This document shows, piece by piece, positions 9,859 to 17,428 of a stretch of DNA of 17,832 nucleotides. This DNA is from Acidobacteriota bacterium. Lineage in GTDB: Bacteria; Acidobacteriota; Terriglobia; Terriglobales; Acidobacteriaceae. The position numbers and the translations under genes were made by a program. Location of the stretch: positions 1 through 17,832 of the forward strand of contig JAJZDL010000030.1 in the NCBI GenBank assembly GCA_021851465.1. The letters run 5' to 3'. Each line of letters begins with the position of its first letter. The stretch's first letter is position 1. The notes beneath the pieces are model-generated. The model ran no database searches, had not been told where the DNA came from, and saw only the letters and a list, made by a program, of their open reading frames with translations.

Positions 9859-10731
9859 ATGCTCCTCGCCATCGATGTCGGCAACACCAACACGGTCCTC
9901 GGCCTCTACCGCCTCGCCACGCCGCGGGCGCCCGCCACGCTGCTCGCCGATTGGCGCATCACCACCCATCGCAACCCCACCATCGACGAGCTTGGAATCC
10001 TCTTCCGCAACCTCTTCGCTCTGCGCTCCATGGACATGGCGCAGATCACCGGCATCGTCATCTCCTCGGTCGTCCCACCTCTGGATTCCACTCTGCGCCG
10101 CGCCGCCGAGATCTACTGCGGCGTCAAGCCGCTCTTCGTCGAACCCGGAACCCGCACCGGCCTGCCCATCCTCACAGACAATCCCGCCGAGGTCGGCGCA
10201 GACCGCATCGTCAACTGCGTCGCCGCCTACGAGTTCTTCAAAGACCCGGCCAACTTCAAAGACCCACTGCCCGAAAAAAATTCAGCCCATCCGCCAGTCA
10301 TCGTCGTGGACTTCGGTACCGCCACCACCTTCGACTGCATCTCCGCCAAGGGCGAGTTCCTCGGCGGGGCCATCGCTCCCGGCCTCGGCATCTCCGCCGA
10401 CGCCCTCTTCACCCGTGCCGCCCGCCTGCCGCGCATCGACATCCGCCGGCCCGCCAAGGTCATCGGCACCGGAACCGTCGACAACCTCCAGATCGGCCTC
10501 TACTACGGCTACATCGGCCTGGTCGATGGCATCCTCGAACGCATGATCGCCGAGCTGGGCACGGACACGCGCACCATCGCCACCGGCGGCCTCGCCCGCC
10601 TCATCGCCACCGGCTCCAAATTCATCCGCCAGGTCGACGAGCGCCTCACCCTCACCGGCCTCCGCCTCATCTACGAGCGCAACCAGACACCCCACGCCCG
10701 CCCACGCAATCCCAAGCCACACCGCGACTAA
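9859..10731 (+). CDS. coaX: Type III pantothenate kinase
   Basis: First step of CoA synthesis: phosphorylates pantothenate with ATP, needs a monovalent cation and is not inhibited by CoA. The 290 residues start MLLAIDVGNTNTVLGLY (phosphate loop), then NPAEVGADRIVN (Gly-x-Asp-Arg pantothenate site), VVDFGTATTFDCI (Asp151 region) and GGAIAPGLGISADAL, in family order. ATG 9859 is chosen because the conserved strand begins there; a TTG at 9838 in the same frame lies inside the preceding repeat. Near the C-terminus ATGGLARL is the last conserved motif, followed by a Pro/Arg-rich tail. It sits in a run of cofactor genes with nadC and birA. Confidence 0.97.
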   Translation: MLLAIDVGNTNTVLGLYRLATPRAPATLLADWRITTHRNPTIDELGILFRNLFALRSMDMAQITGIVISSVVPPLDSTLRRAAEIYCGVKPLFVEPGTRTGLPILTDNPAEVGADRIVNCVAAYEFFKDPANFKDPLPEKNSAHPPVIVVDFGTATTFDCISAKGEFLGGAIAPGLGISADALFTRAARLPRIDIRRPAKVIGTGTVDNLQIGLYYGYIGLVDGILERMIAELGTDTRTIATGGLARLIATGSKFIRQVDERLTLTGLRLIYERNQTPHARPRNPKPHRD

Positions 10732-10767
10732 CGCATTTTCACCCTTGGTATAGATACAAAATGAACT

Positions 10768-10840
10768 GTCCTTCTGAGCGCAGCGAAGAATCCCCGTATT
10801 GTGTTCGACGCGCAACACTCTCCGCCACCGGTGAAAACGC
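10768..10840 (+). repeat. Dispersed repeat, long two-part form
   Basis: A GTCCTTCTGAGCGCAGCGAA / GAATCCCCGTATT core is followed by GCGCAACACTC, CGCCA and CGGTGAAAACGC. The same second half follows the copy at 13319-13393, so this is a larger element of about 75 bases, not only the short core. The remainder of the 10732-10998 gap holds three 7-base CTGACAA/CTGCCAA units at 10963-10983 and no gene I can support. Confidence 0.75.
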
Positions 10841-10998
10841 GCTGGCTTTGCCGACCCACTTTGCCTCCGAGAGATCTGCCGCCGAACCTCCGCGACGTGA
10901 ACCTCCTTTGAGAATGCGCTTCACAGTCAACTTACATTAACGTCGAACCTCCGCCGTCTTCACTGACAACTGACAACTGCCAACTCACAACCGTTTCC

Positions 10999-11772
10999 AT
11001 GAACTACTTCAACTACTTCACCGAGATCGAGACCCGCTTCCAGCAGCGCCGCGGCTCGCTGCTCATGCTCTCCACGCTCGATTGGGCGCTCATCGAGACC
11101 TGGCGCGAGGCGGGCGTTCCGCTCGAAACCGTCCTGCGCGGCATCGACGCCGCCTTCGACAAGCACGACGCGCAAGCGCTGCGCAGCTCCCGCCGTCCGC
11201 GCAAGGTCAACGGCCTCGCCTGGTGCGCGCAGGCCATCCTCGAGGCCGTCGAGCACTCCCGCGAGGCCGCCATCGGCACCGCACCAGCCAAAGCCGCCGA
11301 ACCACGCGACTCCGGCTTCGAGGCCACCCGCATCCATCGCTATCTCGAACGCAACGCCGCGCTTCTCACCGCAGCCGCCACCCATCTCGCCGCACCCGCC
11401 AACACCGCCGCCACCGAGGCCGCCGCCCGCCTCACAGAACTCGCCGCGCCGTTATTGCCATCCCCCAGCGCAGCCGAGGCACCTGCTTCCCCCGCAAACC
11501 TCAAACCACAAACCTTCGATCTCGAAGCTCTCGACCGCATCCTCTCCGTCCTCGAAGAGAAGCTCGTCGCCGCGCTCCTCACCGTCGCGCCGGAGGCCCA
11601 ACTCGTCTCTCTGCGCGAACAGGCCGCCCGCGAGCTGGCCCCCTATCGCGGAAAGATGCAGGCCGTCCAGATCAAGCAGGTGCAGCAGCAGTTCCTCCAG
11701 AAGCGCCTCCTGGAAGCCCACTCCATCCCCCGCCTCAGCCTCTTCTACATGCCGCACGAAGAGCAGGCCTGA
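10999..11772 (+). CDS. Unidentified protein, 257 residues
   Basis: I do not recognise a named family. The N-terminal part (1-90) is compact and well ordered in pattern, with MNYFNYFTEIETRFQQRRGS, LSTLDWALIETWREAGVPL and VLRGIDAAFDKH. A low-complexity Ala-rich linker (about 95-165) follows. The C-terminal part (170-257) is helical and charged, with EALDRILSVLEEKLVAALL and KQVQQQFLQKRLLEAHSIP. No signal peptide, membrane segment or cysteine motif is seen. Third-position GC matches its neighbours. It ends 3 bases before the methyltransferase start, so the two are very probably co-translated. This suggests, but does not show, a role in RNA modification or ribosome work. The start ATG 10999 lacks a clear ribosome site. 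Confidence 0.85.
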   Translation: MNYFNYFTEIETRFQQRRGSLLMLSTLDWALIETWREAGVPLETVLRGIDAAFDKHDAQALRSSRRPRKVNGLAWCAQAILEAVEHSREAAIGTAPAKAAEPRDSGFEATRIHRYLERNAALLTAAATHLAAPANTAATEAAARLTELAAPLLPSPSAAEAPASPANLKPQTFDLEALDRILSVLEEKLVAALLTVAPEAQLVSLREQAARELAPYRGKMQAVQIKQVQQQFLQKRLLEAHSIPRLSLFYMPHEEQA

Positions 11773-11775
11773 TCG

Positions 11776-13248
11776 ATGCCTCCCGCGCTCAATCCCTCGG
11801 CAGAGGTCCCGACGCAAGACCGCGCAATCCCCTCCTGCCCGCACTTCGGCCCCTGCGGCGGATGCCAACTCCAGCACCTCGCCTACCCAGCCCAACTCGA
11901 CCTTAAAGCCGCGCAACTCCACACCCTCCTCGAAGCCACCGGCCTCCCCCTACCCGAACTCCAACTCCACCCTTCTCCGCCGCTCGCCTACCGCAACCGC
12001 ATCCGCGTCACCCTCGCCAAGCACGACGGCCAACTCCGTGCCGGCTACCTCCGCGCCACTACTGAATCCGAATCCCCCACCTTCCTCCCCATCACCGAGT
12101 GCCCCATCGCCGCACCCATTCTCTGGCGCGCCGCTGAAGCCCTCCTCGCGCACCTCAACCAAAGCCCCAGCCTCTGGCTGCGCAATCCCAACCAAGTTCC
12201 AGACCAGATCGAACTCTTCGCCACCGCCGACGAGTCGCGCCTCCAGTTCACTCTCTACCTCCGCACCGCCGCAAAGTCCCTACCAAAAAATCTCGCCGCC
12301 GACTTCACCACCCTCTGCGATGCCCTCCACGTCAACCTCCCCGAACTCACCGGAGCAGGCATCGCCGTCCTCCCCGCGCGCTCCAAAGATCGCAGCCGCC
12401 GCAACGAGCAACCCCGTCCCGGCCCCGCCTGGGGCAGCCCCGGCCTCCTCTACTCCATCCCCACCCAGAATGAAGCCGCCACACACGATACATCCATCAC
12501 ACAAGATCAAGCCCCCACACACGATCAAGCCCCCGCTGAGGATAATCTTGTCATTCTGACCCTGAGCGAAGCGAAGGGGAAGAATCCCCGCATTGCGCCC
12601 TTGTCTTTGCCTGTCCTTCAACCCGCCTCCACAAACGAGATCGCCTACTGGCTCCCCCGCACAGCCTTCTTCCAGGTCAACCGTTTCCTCCTCCCCGAAC
12701 TCCTCGCGCTCGTCACCGCGAACCGCACCGGCCCGTTGGCCCCCAAACTTGCGTTCGACCTCTACGCCGGAGTCGGCCTCTTCTCCCGCGCCCTCGCCGC
12801 GCGCTTCACCCAGGTCATCGCCGTCGAGATCGCCGAACCCGCAGCCTCCGCCCTCGCCGCGCGCTTCACCCAGGTCATCGCCGTCGAGATCGCCGAACCC
12901 GCAGCCTCCGCCCTCGCCGCCACAAAACTCCGCAACCTCCGCGCCGTCAAATCCACCACGCTCGACTTCCTGCGCACCGCCGTCACCGGACGAGACCGCC
13001 CCGATCTCATCGTCCTCGATCCGCCCCGCTCCGGCGCTGGCCGCGAGGTCTGCAAACTCCTCGCCCGCATCGGTGCGCCCACCGTCGTCTACGTCTCCTG
13101 CTCGCCCGAATCCCTCCCCGCCGACCTCCTCACCCTCGCCGCCTCCGGCTACCGCATCGCCGAACTCCACCTCCTCGACCTCTTCCCCCAAACCACCCAC
13201 ATCGAAACCGTCGCCATCCTCACCCGCCCCAATGAGTTGTCATTCTGA
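11776..13248 (+). CDS. rlmD: 23S rRNA (uracil-C5)-methyltransferase, RlmD/RumA type, with repeat expansions
   Basis: TrmA/RumA-family enzyme that methylates C5 of a uridine in 23S rRNA using SAM and carries a [4Fe-4S] cluster. Of 490 residues, Cys21, Cys27, Cys30 (CPHFGPCGGCQLQH) and Cys109 (ITECPI) match the four cluster ligands. FDLYAGVGLF is SAM motif I, LIVLDPPRSGAG follows, SCSPESL carries the catalytic Cys442, and FPQTTHIETVAIL is the end motif. No TRAM domain precedes the cluster. Three oddities are visible: a 6-residue unit repeated three times (codons from 12481), a translated dispersed repeat (12550-12594) before TAFFQVN, and a 20-residue tandem duplication (339-358 and 359-378) right after SAM motif I. 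The last residues and the stop come from another dispersed repeat. The frame is intact, but function may be impaired. Confidence 0.93.
   Translation: MPPALNPSAEVPTQDRAIPSCPHFGPCGGCQLQHLAYPAQLDLKAAQLHTLLEATGLPLPELQLHPSPPLAYRNRIRVTLAKHDGQLRAGYLRATTESESPTFLPITECPIAAPILWRAAEALLAHLNQSPSLWLRNPNQVPDQIELFATADESRLQFTLYLRTAAKSLPKNLAADFTTLCDALHVNLPELTGAGIAVLPARSKDRSRRNEQPRPGPAWGSPGLLYSIPTQNEAATHDTSITQDQAPTHDQAPAEDNLVILTLSEAKGKNPRIAPLSLPVLQPASTNEIAYWLPRTAFFQVNRFLLPELLALVTANRTGPLAPKLAFDLYAGVGLFSRALAARFTQVIAVEIAEPAASALAARFTQVIAVEIAEPAASALAATKLRNLRAVKSTTLDFLRTAVTGRDRPDLIVLDPPRSGAGREVCKLLARIGAPTVVYVSCSPESLPADLLTLAASGYRIAELHLLDLFPQTTHIETVAILTRPNELSF
12481..12534 (+). repeat. 18-bp tandem triplication inside rlmD
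   Basis: Units at 12481-12498, 12499-12516 and 12517-12534 encode THDTSI, TQDQAP and THDQAP. The last two differ at one base. The length is a multiple of three, so the frame is kept. Confidence 0.85.
12550..12594 (+). repeat. Dispersed repeat copy inside rlmD
   Basis: GTCATTCTGACC, then GAGCGAAGCGAAG and GAATCCCCGCATT, translated as VILTLSEAKGKNPRIA. ATTCT (12553-12557) and AGAAT (12581-12585) are the inverted ends. It lies directly after the 18-bp triplication, in a loop between the RNA-binding and SAM domains. Confidence 0.8.
12789..12920 (+). repeat. 60-bp perfect tandem duplication in the SAM domain of rlmD
   Basis: Every base from 12789 to 12860 equals the base 60 positions later, giving 2.2 copies with no mismatch. 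Each unit encodes ALAARFTQVI plus AVEIAEPAAS, that is, the helix after SAM motif I and the strand ending in the acidic ribose-binding residue. Confidence 0.95.
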
Positions 13249-13393
13249 GCGCAGCCCTTTTGCTTGTCGTTCCGCAGCGCAGCGGAGGAATCTGCTTCTG
13301 CCGTTGCTTGTTCTTGTTGTCATTCTGAGCGCAGCGAAGAATCCCCGCATTTCGTTCGAGGGGCGCAACACTCCACGCCATCGGTGAAAATGC
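13239..13393 (+). repeat. Cluster of three dispersed repeats between rlmD and comEC
   Basis: A partial copy (13239-13254) overlaps the rlmD stop. A variant GTCGTTCCGCAGCGCAGCGG / AGGAATCTGC lies at 13266-13294. A full two-part copy lies at 13319-13393, ending CGGTGAAAATGC. All three are in the same orientation. The remaining bases up to 13466 hold no gene; the TTG of comEC follows. Confidence 0.75.
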
Positions 13394-13466
13394 CCGTCCT
13401 TAACCGATTTCTCTGGTTCTCCCCACTCCAATCTGAAAAGATCGTCCCTGAAAGACAGGTGGCCTG

Positions 13467-16289
13467 TTGCGGCAAATCTCTGGCGTTCCCAGACCTGCAT
13501 CCGAACCCGAACCGCAAGACCGGCGTGAGCGCCGCCTCTGGCCCCGCTTCCCGCGCGTCGAACCGCTCCGCCTCCGCCGCGCTCCGCTGCTCGCCGCCGC
13601 GCTCTGCTTCGCCCTCGGCGAATCCTTCACCAGGCTCCCACCCCCAGCCACGCGCCCAACAATCGTCCTTCTCCTCGCCGCCCTCGCCCTCGCCGCGCTC
13701 ACTCTCCTTGCGCTGCGCCGCACCCTCCGCCTCGCCATCCCCGCGGTTCTCGCGCTCTGGATCGCCGCTGGCCTCTGGTCCGCGCAGATCCAGCCCGCGC
13801 CCTCACCGCAAACCGCACTCCTCGCCTACACCGACGGCCTCAGCCGCACCGTCCAGGGCCGCATCGTCCGCATCCGCATCCTACCTCCCCACGCTCAAGG
13901 CCTCGACAGCTCCAACAACCCCGACAACGACGCCGATCCCGACCAGTGGGAGCAGTCCGCCGGGGCCGCCGACAACGCCACGCCCTCCACCTCCCTCGAC
14001 CTCTCGCTCACCGCCATCGAAGCGCTCACCCCCGACACCTCCCGCATGGTACCCATCGCCGGAGGCGTCCGCGCCATCCTCTTCGCCGACCGCTCCTCGC
14101 AGCCCACACTCCACTGCGGAGACCTCGTCGAGATCCCCCTCCGCCTGCGCGCACCCGAGCGCTACCGCGATCCCGGCGCATGGCAGTTCGCCGACTACCT
14201 CCTCGATCAGGGCATCGCCGCCTCTGCGGCCGCGCCCGCCGCCAAACTGCATCTCATCGCATCGGCTCAAGCCGCATCGACCCTGCAATGCCGCATCTTC
14301 GCCGCGCAGAGCTGGGCCGCCACCCGCCTCTTCGCCTATACAAACTCCACCGCAAACCGCCGCCTCCCATCGCGCCTCCGCCTCACTCCCGACGACGCCG
14401 GAATGCTCAACGCCATGCTCTTCGGCGACCGCTCCAGCCTCGCCCAACCGCTGCGCGTCGGCTTCCAGCGCACCGGCTCCTTCCACCTCTTCGTCGTCTC
14501 GGGAATGCACGTCGCGCTGCTCGCCGCCCTCGTCTTCTGGATCGCCCGCCGCCTGCGCCTGGGCAACTGGCTCGCCACACTGCTCACCCTCGCGCTCACC
14601 TACGCCTACGCGCTGCTCACCGGCTTCGGCGTCCCCGTCCAGCGCGCCCTCCTGATGACCGCCGTCTTTCTGCTCGCCCGCCTGCTCTCTCGCCGGCGCA
14701 ACACGCTCAACGCCCTCGGCGCCGCCGCGCTCGCCGTCCTTGTCTGGTCGCCGCGCGCGCTCTTCGAGGCCAGCTTCCAGATGACCTTCCTCGCCCTCGT
14801 CGCCATCGCGGGCATCGCCATGCCTCTGGGCGACCGCGGCTTTCTCCCCTACGCCCGCGCCGCCCGCAACCTTCACCACCTCTGGATCGATAGCGCAATC
14901 CCACCGCGCCTCGCACAGTTCCGCGTCGCTCTTCGCCTCTGGGGAGAGGCCCTCGCCAACCTTCTCGACAGATGGGCCTGCTTGCTCCCCGCAAAAATCG
15001 TCATCGCAATACTCTGGGCCGCGCAGCTCGCCCTGATCGGCCTCATCGCCGAGGCCGTCATGGTGCTTCCCATGGCGATGTACTTCAACCGCGCCACCGT
15101 CTTCGCTCTGCCCGCCAACATGGTCAGCATTCCGATGATCGCCGTGCTCGCATCGCTCGGCCTCGCAACCTTCCTCGCGTCCCTGCTCAGTCCGTGGCTC
15201 GCCGCCCTGCCCGCCGCCGCGCTGGCGCTCCTGCTGCACGCGGTCACTGGCACAATCCACCGCATCAGCCAGGTGCCCGCCGCCGACCTGCGCATCCCCG
15301 GCCCGACTCTCACGCAATCTCTGCTCGCCCTCGCCTGCTTCGCCTTCTGCTGCTGGGCCGTCCGCCGCACACGCGCGTTGGCATGGACAGCCGTCGCCGT
15401 TCTCCCGCTCGCCGCCGCAATCGTCCTCTGGCCCACGCCACCCGCAGTCCATCCCGGCCAGCTCGAAGTCACCGCCATCGACGTCGGCCAGGGAGACTCG
15501 CTGCTCGTCGTCGGCCCCACCGGCCGCGCCATGCTCATCGACGCCGGAGGCCCCTCCGGCGCCGCCGCCAACGCCGAAAACGCCATCGGCAGCACGTCCT
15601 TCGACATCGGAGAAGAGGTCGTCTCGCCCTACCTCTGGTCGCGCCGCCTCCGCCGCCTCGATGTCGTCGTCCTCACCCACGCCCACTCCGACCACATGGG
15701 TGGAATGCCCGCCGTCCTGCGCAACTTCCGCCCCCGCGAGCTTTGGGTCGCCGTCGATCCCGACTCCGCACCCTACCGCGCCCTGCTCGCCGAGGCAGCA
15801 ACCCTCGGCATCCGCGTCCGTCACCTCCGCGCCGGAGACGCGCTCGCCTGGGACGCCGTTGCCATCAACGTCCTCGCGCCCACCCCCGCCTACACCAACC
15901 CCGGCCCGCCCATCAACAACGACTCGCTCGTCCTGCGCCTCGTCTTCGGTCGCGCCTCCGCCCTGCTCGAAGGCGACGCCGAGGCCCCCAGCGAACGCAC
16001 CATGCTCGCCGCCAGCCTCAGCAACCCCGCCGCCCAGCTCGGCCCCGACACCCTCCTCAAGGTCGGCCACCACGGCAGCCGGACCTCCACCACGCCCGCC
16101 TTCCTCGCCCGCGTCGCTCCGCAGGACGCCGTCATCTCCGTCGGTCGCAACAACACCTTCGGCCATCCACGCCCGCAGGTCATCCAGCAACTCGCCGACG
16201 CCCACGCGCACGTCTTCCGCACCGACCGCTTCGGCCTCACCACCTTTCTCCTCGCCCCCAACGGCCAAATCGCCGCCTCGAACCCTTAA
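13467..16289 (+). CDS. comEC: ComEC/Rec2 DNA-uptake channel protein
   Basis: Inner-membrane channel that brings single-stranded DNA into the cytoplasm during natural transformation. The 940 residues show two N-terminal membrane segments flanking a DUF4131-type domain (about 35-250) and then the Competence core. That core has FHLFVVSGMHVALLAALVFW, LLTGFGVPVQRALLM and many hydrophobic helices up to about 660. A metallo-beta-lactamase domain follows: VTAIDVGQGDSLLV, LTHAHSDHMGG (His738, His740, Asp742, His743), LLEGDAE and LKVGHHGSRTS. All metal-type residues are present, as in the nuclease-like versions. No ATG or GTG fits: a TGA at 13449-13451 closes the frame upstream, and TTG 13467 with AGG 7 bases before it is the best start, though a later start cannot be excluded. 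Other competence genes are not in the window. Confidence 0.94.
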   Translation: MRQISGVPRPASEPEPQDRRERRLWPRFPRVEPLRLRRAPLLAAALCFALGESFTRLPPPATRPTIVLLLAALALAALTLLALRRTLRLAIPAVLALWIAAGLWSAQIQPAPSPQTALLAYTDGLSRTVQGRIVRIRILPPHAQGLDSSNNPDNDADPDQWEQSAGAADNATPSTSLDLSLTAIEALTPDTSRMVPIAGGVRAILFADRSSQPTLHCGDLVEIPLRLRAPERYRDPGAWQFADYLLDQGIAASAAAPAAKLHLIASAQAASTLQCRIFAAQSWAATRLFAYTNSTANRRLPSRLRLTPDDAGMLNAMLFGDRSSLAQPLRVGFQRTGSFHLFVVSGMHVALLAALVFWIARRLRLGNWLATLLTLALTYAYALLTGFGVPVQRALLMTAVFLLARLLSRRRNTLNALGAAALAVLVWSPRALFEASFQMTFLALVAIAGIAMPLGDRGFLPYARAARNLHHLWIDSAIPPRLAQFRVALRLWGEALANLLDRWACLLPAKIVIAILWAAQLALIGLIAEAVMVLPMAMYFNRATVFALPANMVSIPMIAVLASLGLATFLASLLSPWLAALPAAALALLLHAVTGTIHRISQVPAADLRIPGPTLTQSLLALACFAFCCWAVRRTRALAWTAVAVLPLAAAIVLWPTPPAVHPGQLEVTAIDVGQGDSLLVVGPTGRAMLIDAGGPSGAAANAENAIGSTSFDIGEEVVSPYLWSRRLRRLDVVVLTHAHSDHMGGMPAVLRNFRPRELWVAVDPDSAPYRALLAEAATLGIRVRHLRAGDALAWDAVAINVLAPTPAYTNPGPPINNDSLVLRLVFGRASALLEGDAEAPSERTMLAASLSNPAAQLGPDTLLKVGHHGSRTSTTPAFLARVAPQDAVISVGRNNTFGHPRPQVIQQLADAHAHVFRTDRFGLTTFLLAPNGQIAASNP

Positions 16290-16828
16290 TCCGCCTTCAC
16301 AAACTCCACATCCAGCGTGATCGTCACCTCGTCGCCGATCATCACGCCGCCGGCCTCCAGCGCCGCATTCCACGTCAACCCAAACTCCTTGCGGCTGATC
16401 TTCGCGCTCGCCGAGACACCCACGCGCAGCTTGCCCCATGGGTCCTTGGTCGGCGCAGTCGGCCCTTCCACATGGAAGACCACCGGCTTGGTGACATCGC
16501 GAATCGTCAACACGCCCTCGACCGTTCCCTCACCCGCCGCACTCGCCTTCACCTTCGTCGATTGGAACGCCATCGACGGGTACTTCTCCACGTCGAAGAA
16601 ATCCGCGCTCTTCAAGTGCCCATCGCGCTGCGCATCCCGCGTCTCGATCGAGGCCACGTCGATCGTCGCCTGCACACTCGACTTGGCCGCATCGGCTTCG
16701 TCCAGAGTCAATGCTCCCGCCAGCTTCGGGAACTGTCCCTTCACGTTCGAAATCATCAGGTGCTTGACCTTAAACTCGGCGATCGAGTGGGTCGGGTCGA
16801 TGTTCCATGTAGTCGTCGTTGCGCTCAT
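16286..16828 (-). CDS. YceI-family lipid-binding protein
   Basis: YceI-like protein with a lipocalin-type barrel that binds an isoprenoid or similar amphiphile; often stress- or acid-induced. The 180 residues cover the whole domain: TTTWNIDPTHSIAEFKVKHL, GQFPKLAGALTLDE, the strand SIETRDAQRDGHLKSADFFD followed by VEKYP, GVLTIRDVTKPV, and GVSASAKISRKEFGLTW. There is no signal peptide, so this copy should be cytoplasmic, unlike E. coli YceI. The start ATG 16828 has GAGGAAC 8 bases before it. It lies 95 bases downstream of marR on the same strand, with a perfect inverted repeat between. Its stop shares bases with that of comEC. Function beyond binding is not established. Confidence 0.95.
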   Translation of the reverse strand: MSATTTTWNIDPTHSIAEFKVKHLMISNVKGQFPKLAGALTLDEADAAKSSVQATIDVASIETRDAQRDGHLKSADFFDVEKYPSMAFQSTKVKASAAGEGTVEGVLTIRDVTKPVVFHVEGPTAPTKDPWGKLRVGVSASAKISRKEFGLTWNAALEAGGVMIGDEVTITLDVEFVKAD

Positions 16829-16880
16829 CGTAGTGTTCCTCTCTCAATTCATTTTTTACCGCTCGACAATGTTTTAGGTG

Positions 16881-16905
16881 CGTTGAAACAGTAATCGTTT
16901 CAACG
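16881..16905. promoter_or_regulatory. Perfect 9-bp inverted repeat upstream of the yceI-family gene (likely MarR operator)
   Basis: CGTTGAAAC (16881-16889) and GTTTCAACG (16897-16905) are exact complements around a 7-base AT-rich centre. Size and dyad spacing suit a MarR-family dimer. It lies between the marR gene and the yceI-family gene, about 53 bases before the ATG. It is preceded on the minus strand by CTATTATT, so a promoter may overlap. It is unlikely to be a terminator, as no T-run follows on the minus strand. Confidence 0.6.
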
Positions 16906-16923
16906 AATAATAGGCACAGAAAA

Positions 16924-17397
16924 TCAACTGGGCCGCTCGCGCGAAGCCCGCAGCAACTTCGCCAACGCCCGCAACCGCTCTCGCCCCAGGTGCCCCAACT
17001 GTTTCCGGTGCGTCTCCCGCACCGGCTCATCCATCAGCGCCAGCAACTTCATCCCGTCCGGCGTGATCCCGGCCATCACCATGCGCCGGTCTTTGGCCTC
17101 GCGGCAGCGAGAGATCAGCCCGCGCCCCTCCAGCCGATCCAGCAGCCGCGTGATGTCCGGGTCGCGCGTAATCATGCGATTGCCAATCTCGCCGCAGGCC
17201 AGCCCCTCCGTCGCGCCGCGCAGGATTCGCAGCACGTTGTACTGCGTGAAAGAAAGGCCCTCCGCTTTCAACAGCAACACCGGGCCGCGGGCAAGAATGT
17301 CCGCTGTGCGGCACAGTTCGAGAAAAGCCAGTTCCTCCAGGCACTCCGCCTTTCGCTTCTGCCTGCTCTCGGATTGGGCCGATTGCCTCATCTCCAT
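16924..17397 (-). CDS. MarR-family transcriptional regulator
   Basis: Winged-helix dimeric repressor or activator of the MarR family; these often respond to phenolics, oxidants or lipids. The 157 residues fit the family. Seen are an N-terminal dimerisation helix, GLSFTQYNVLRILRGATEG, the recognition region LACGEIGNRMITRDPDITRLLDRLEGRG, the wing LISRCREAKDRRMVMAGITPDG, and a C-terminal dimer helix. The start is uncertain: ATG at 17397 or 17391, or an in-frame TTG at 17418. A promoter-like pair lies at 17402-17428, which would favour a very short leader. It probably controls itself and the yceI-family gene just downstream through the inverted repeat at 16881-16905; this is inferred from position. 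Confidence 0.92.
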   Translation of the reverse strand: MEMRQSAQSESRQKRKAECLEELAFLELCRTADILARGPVLLLKAEGLSFTQYNVLRILRGATEGLACGEIGNRMITRDPDITRLLDRLEGRGLISRCREAKDRRMVMAGITPDGMKLLALMDEPVRETHRKQLGHLGRERLRALAKLLRASRERPS

Positions 17398-17401
17398 CGA
17401 G

Positions 17402-17428
17402 ATTATCCGTTGAGACAACTATTGTCAA
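17402..17428 (-). promoter_or_regulatory. Possible promoter of marR
   Basis: On the minus strand TTGACA (17423-17428) is followed after 15 bases by GATAAT (17402-17407). Boxes are near consensus but the spacer is short. TTGACA...TGTCTCAA also forms an imperfect dyad, so the regulator might bind here. Confidence 0.35.

Noticed and set aside
13264..14655. Plus-strand open frame with CHSERSEESPHF-type peptide and Ser/Pro-rich tail
   Set aside because: The first part is translated dispersed repeat and the rest is the wrong frame of comEC.
13881..16439. A very long open frame (852 codons) on the minus strand, antisense to comEC
   Set aside because: It is Gly/Glu/Asp-rich with no domain, mirrors the codon bias of comEC, and runs over the end of the yceI-family gene. 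It is a shadow of GC-rich coding DNA.
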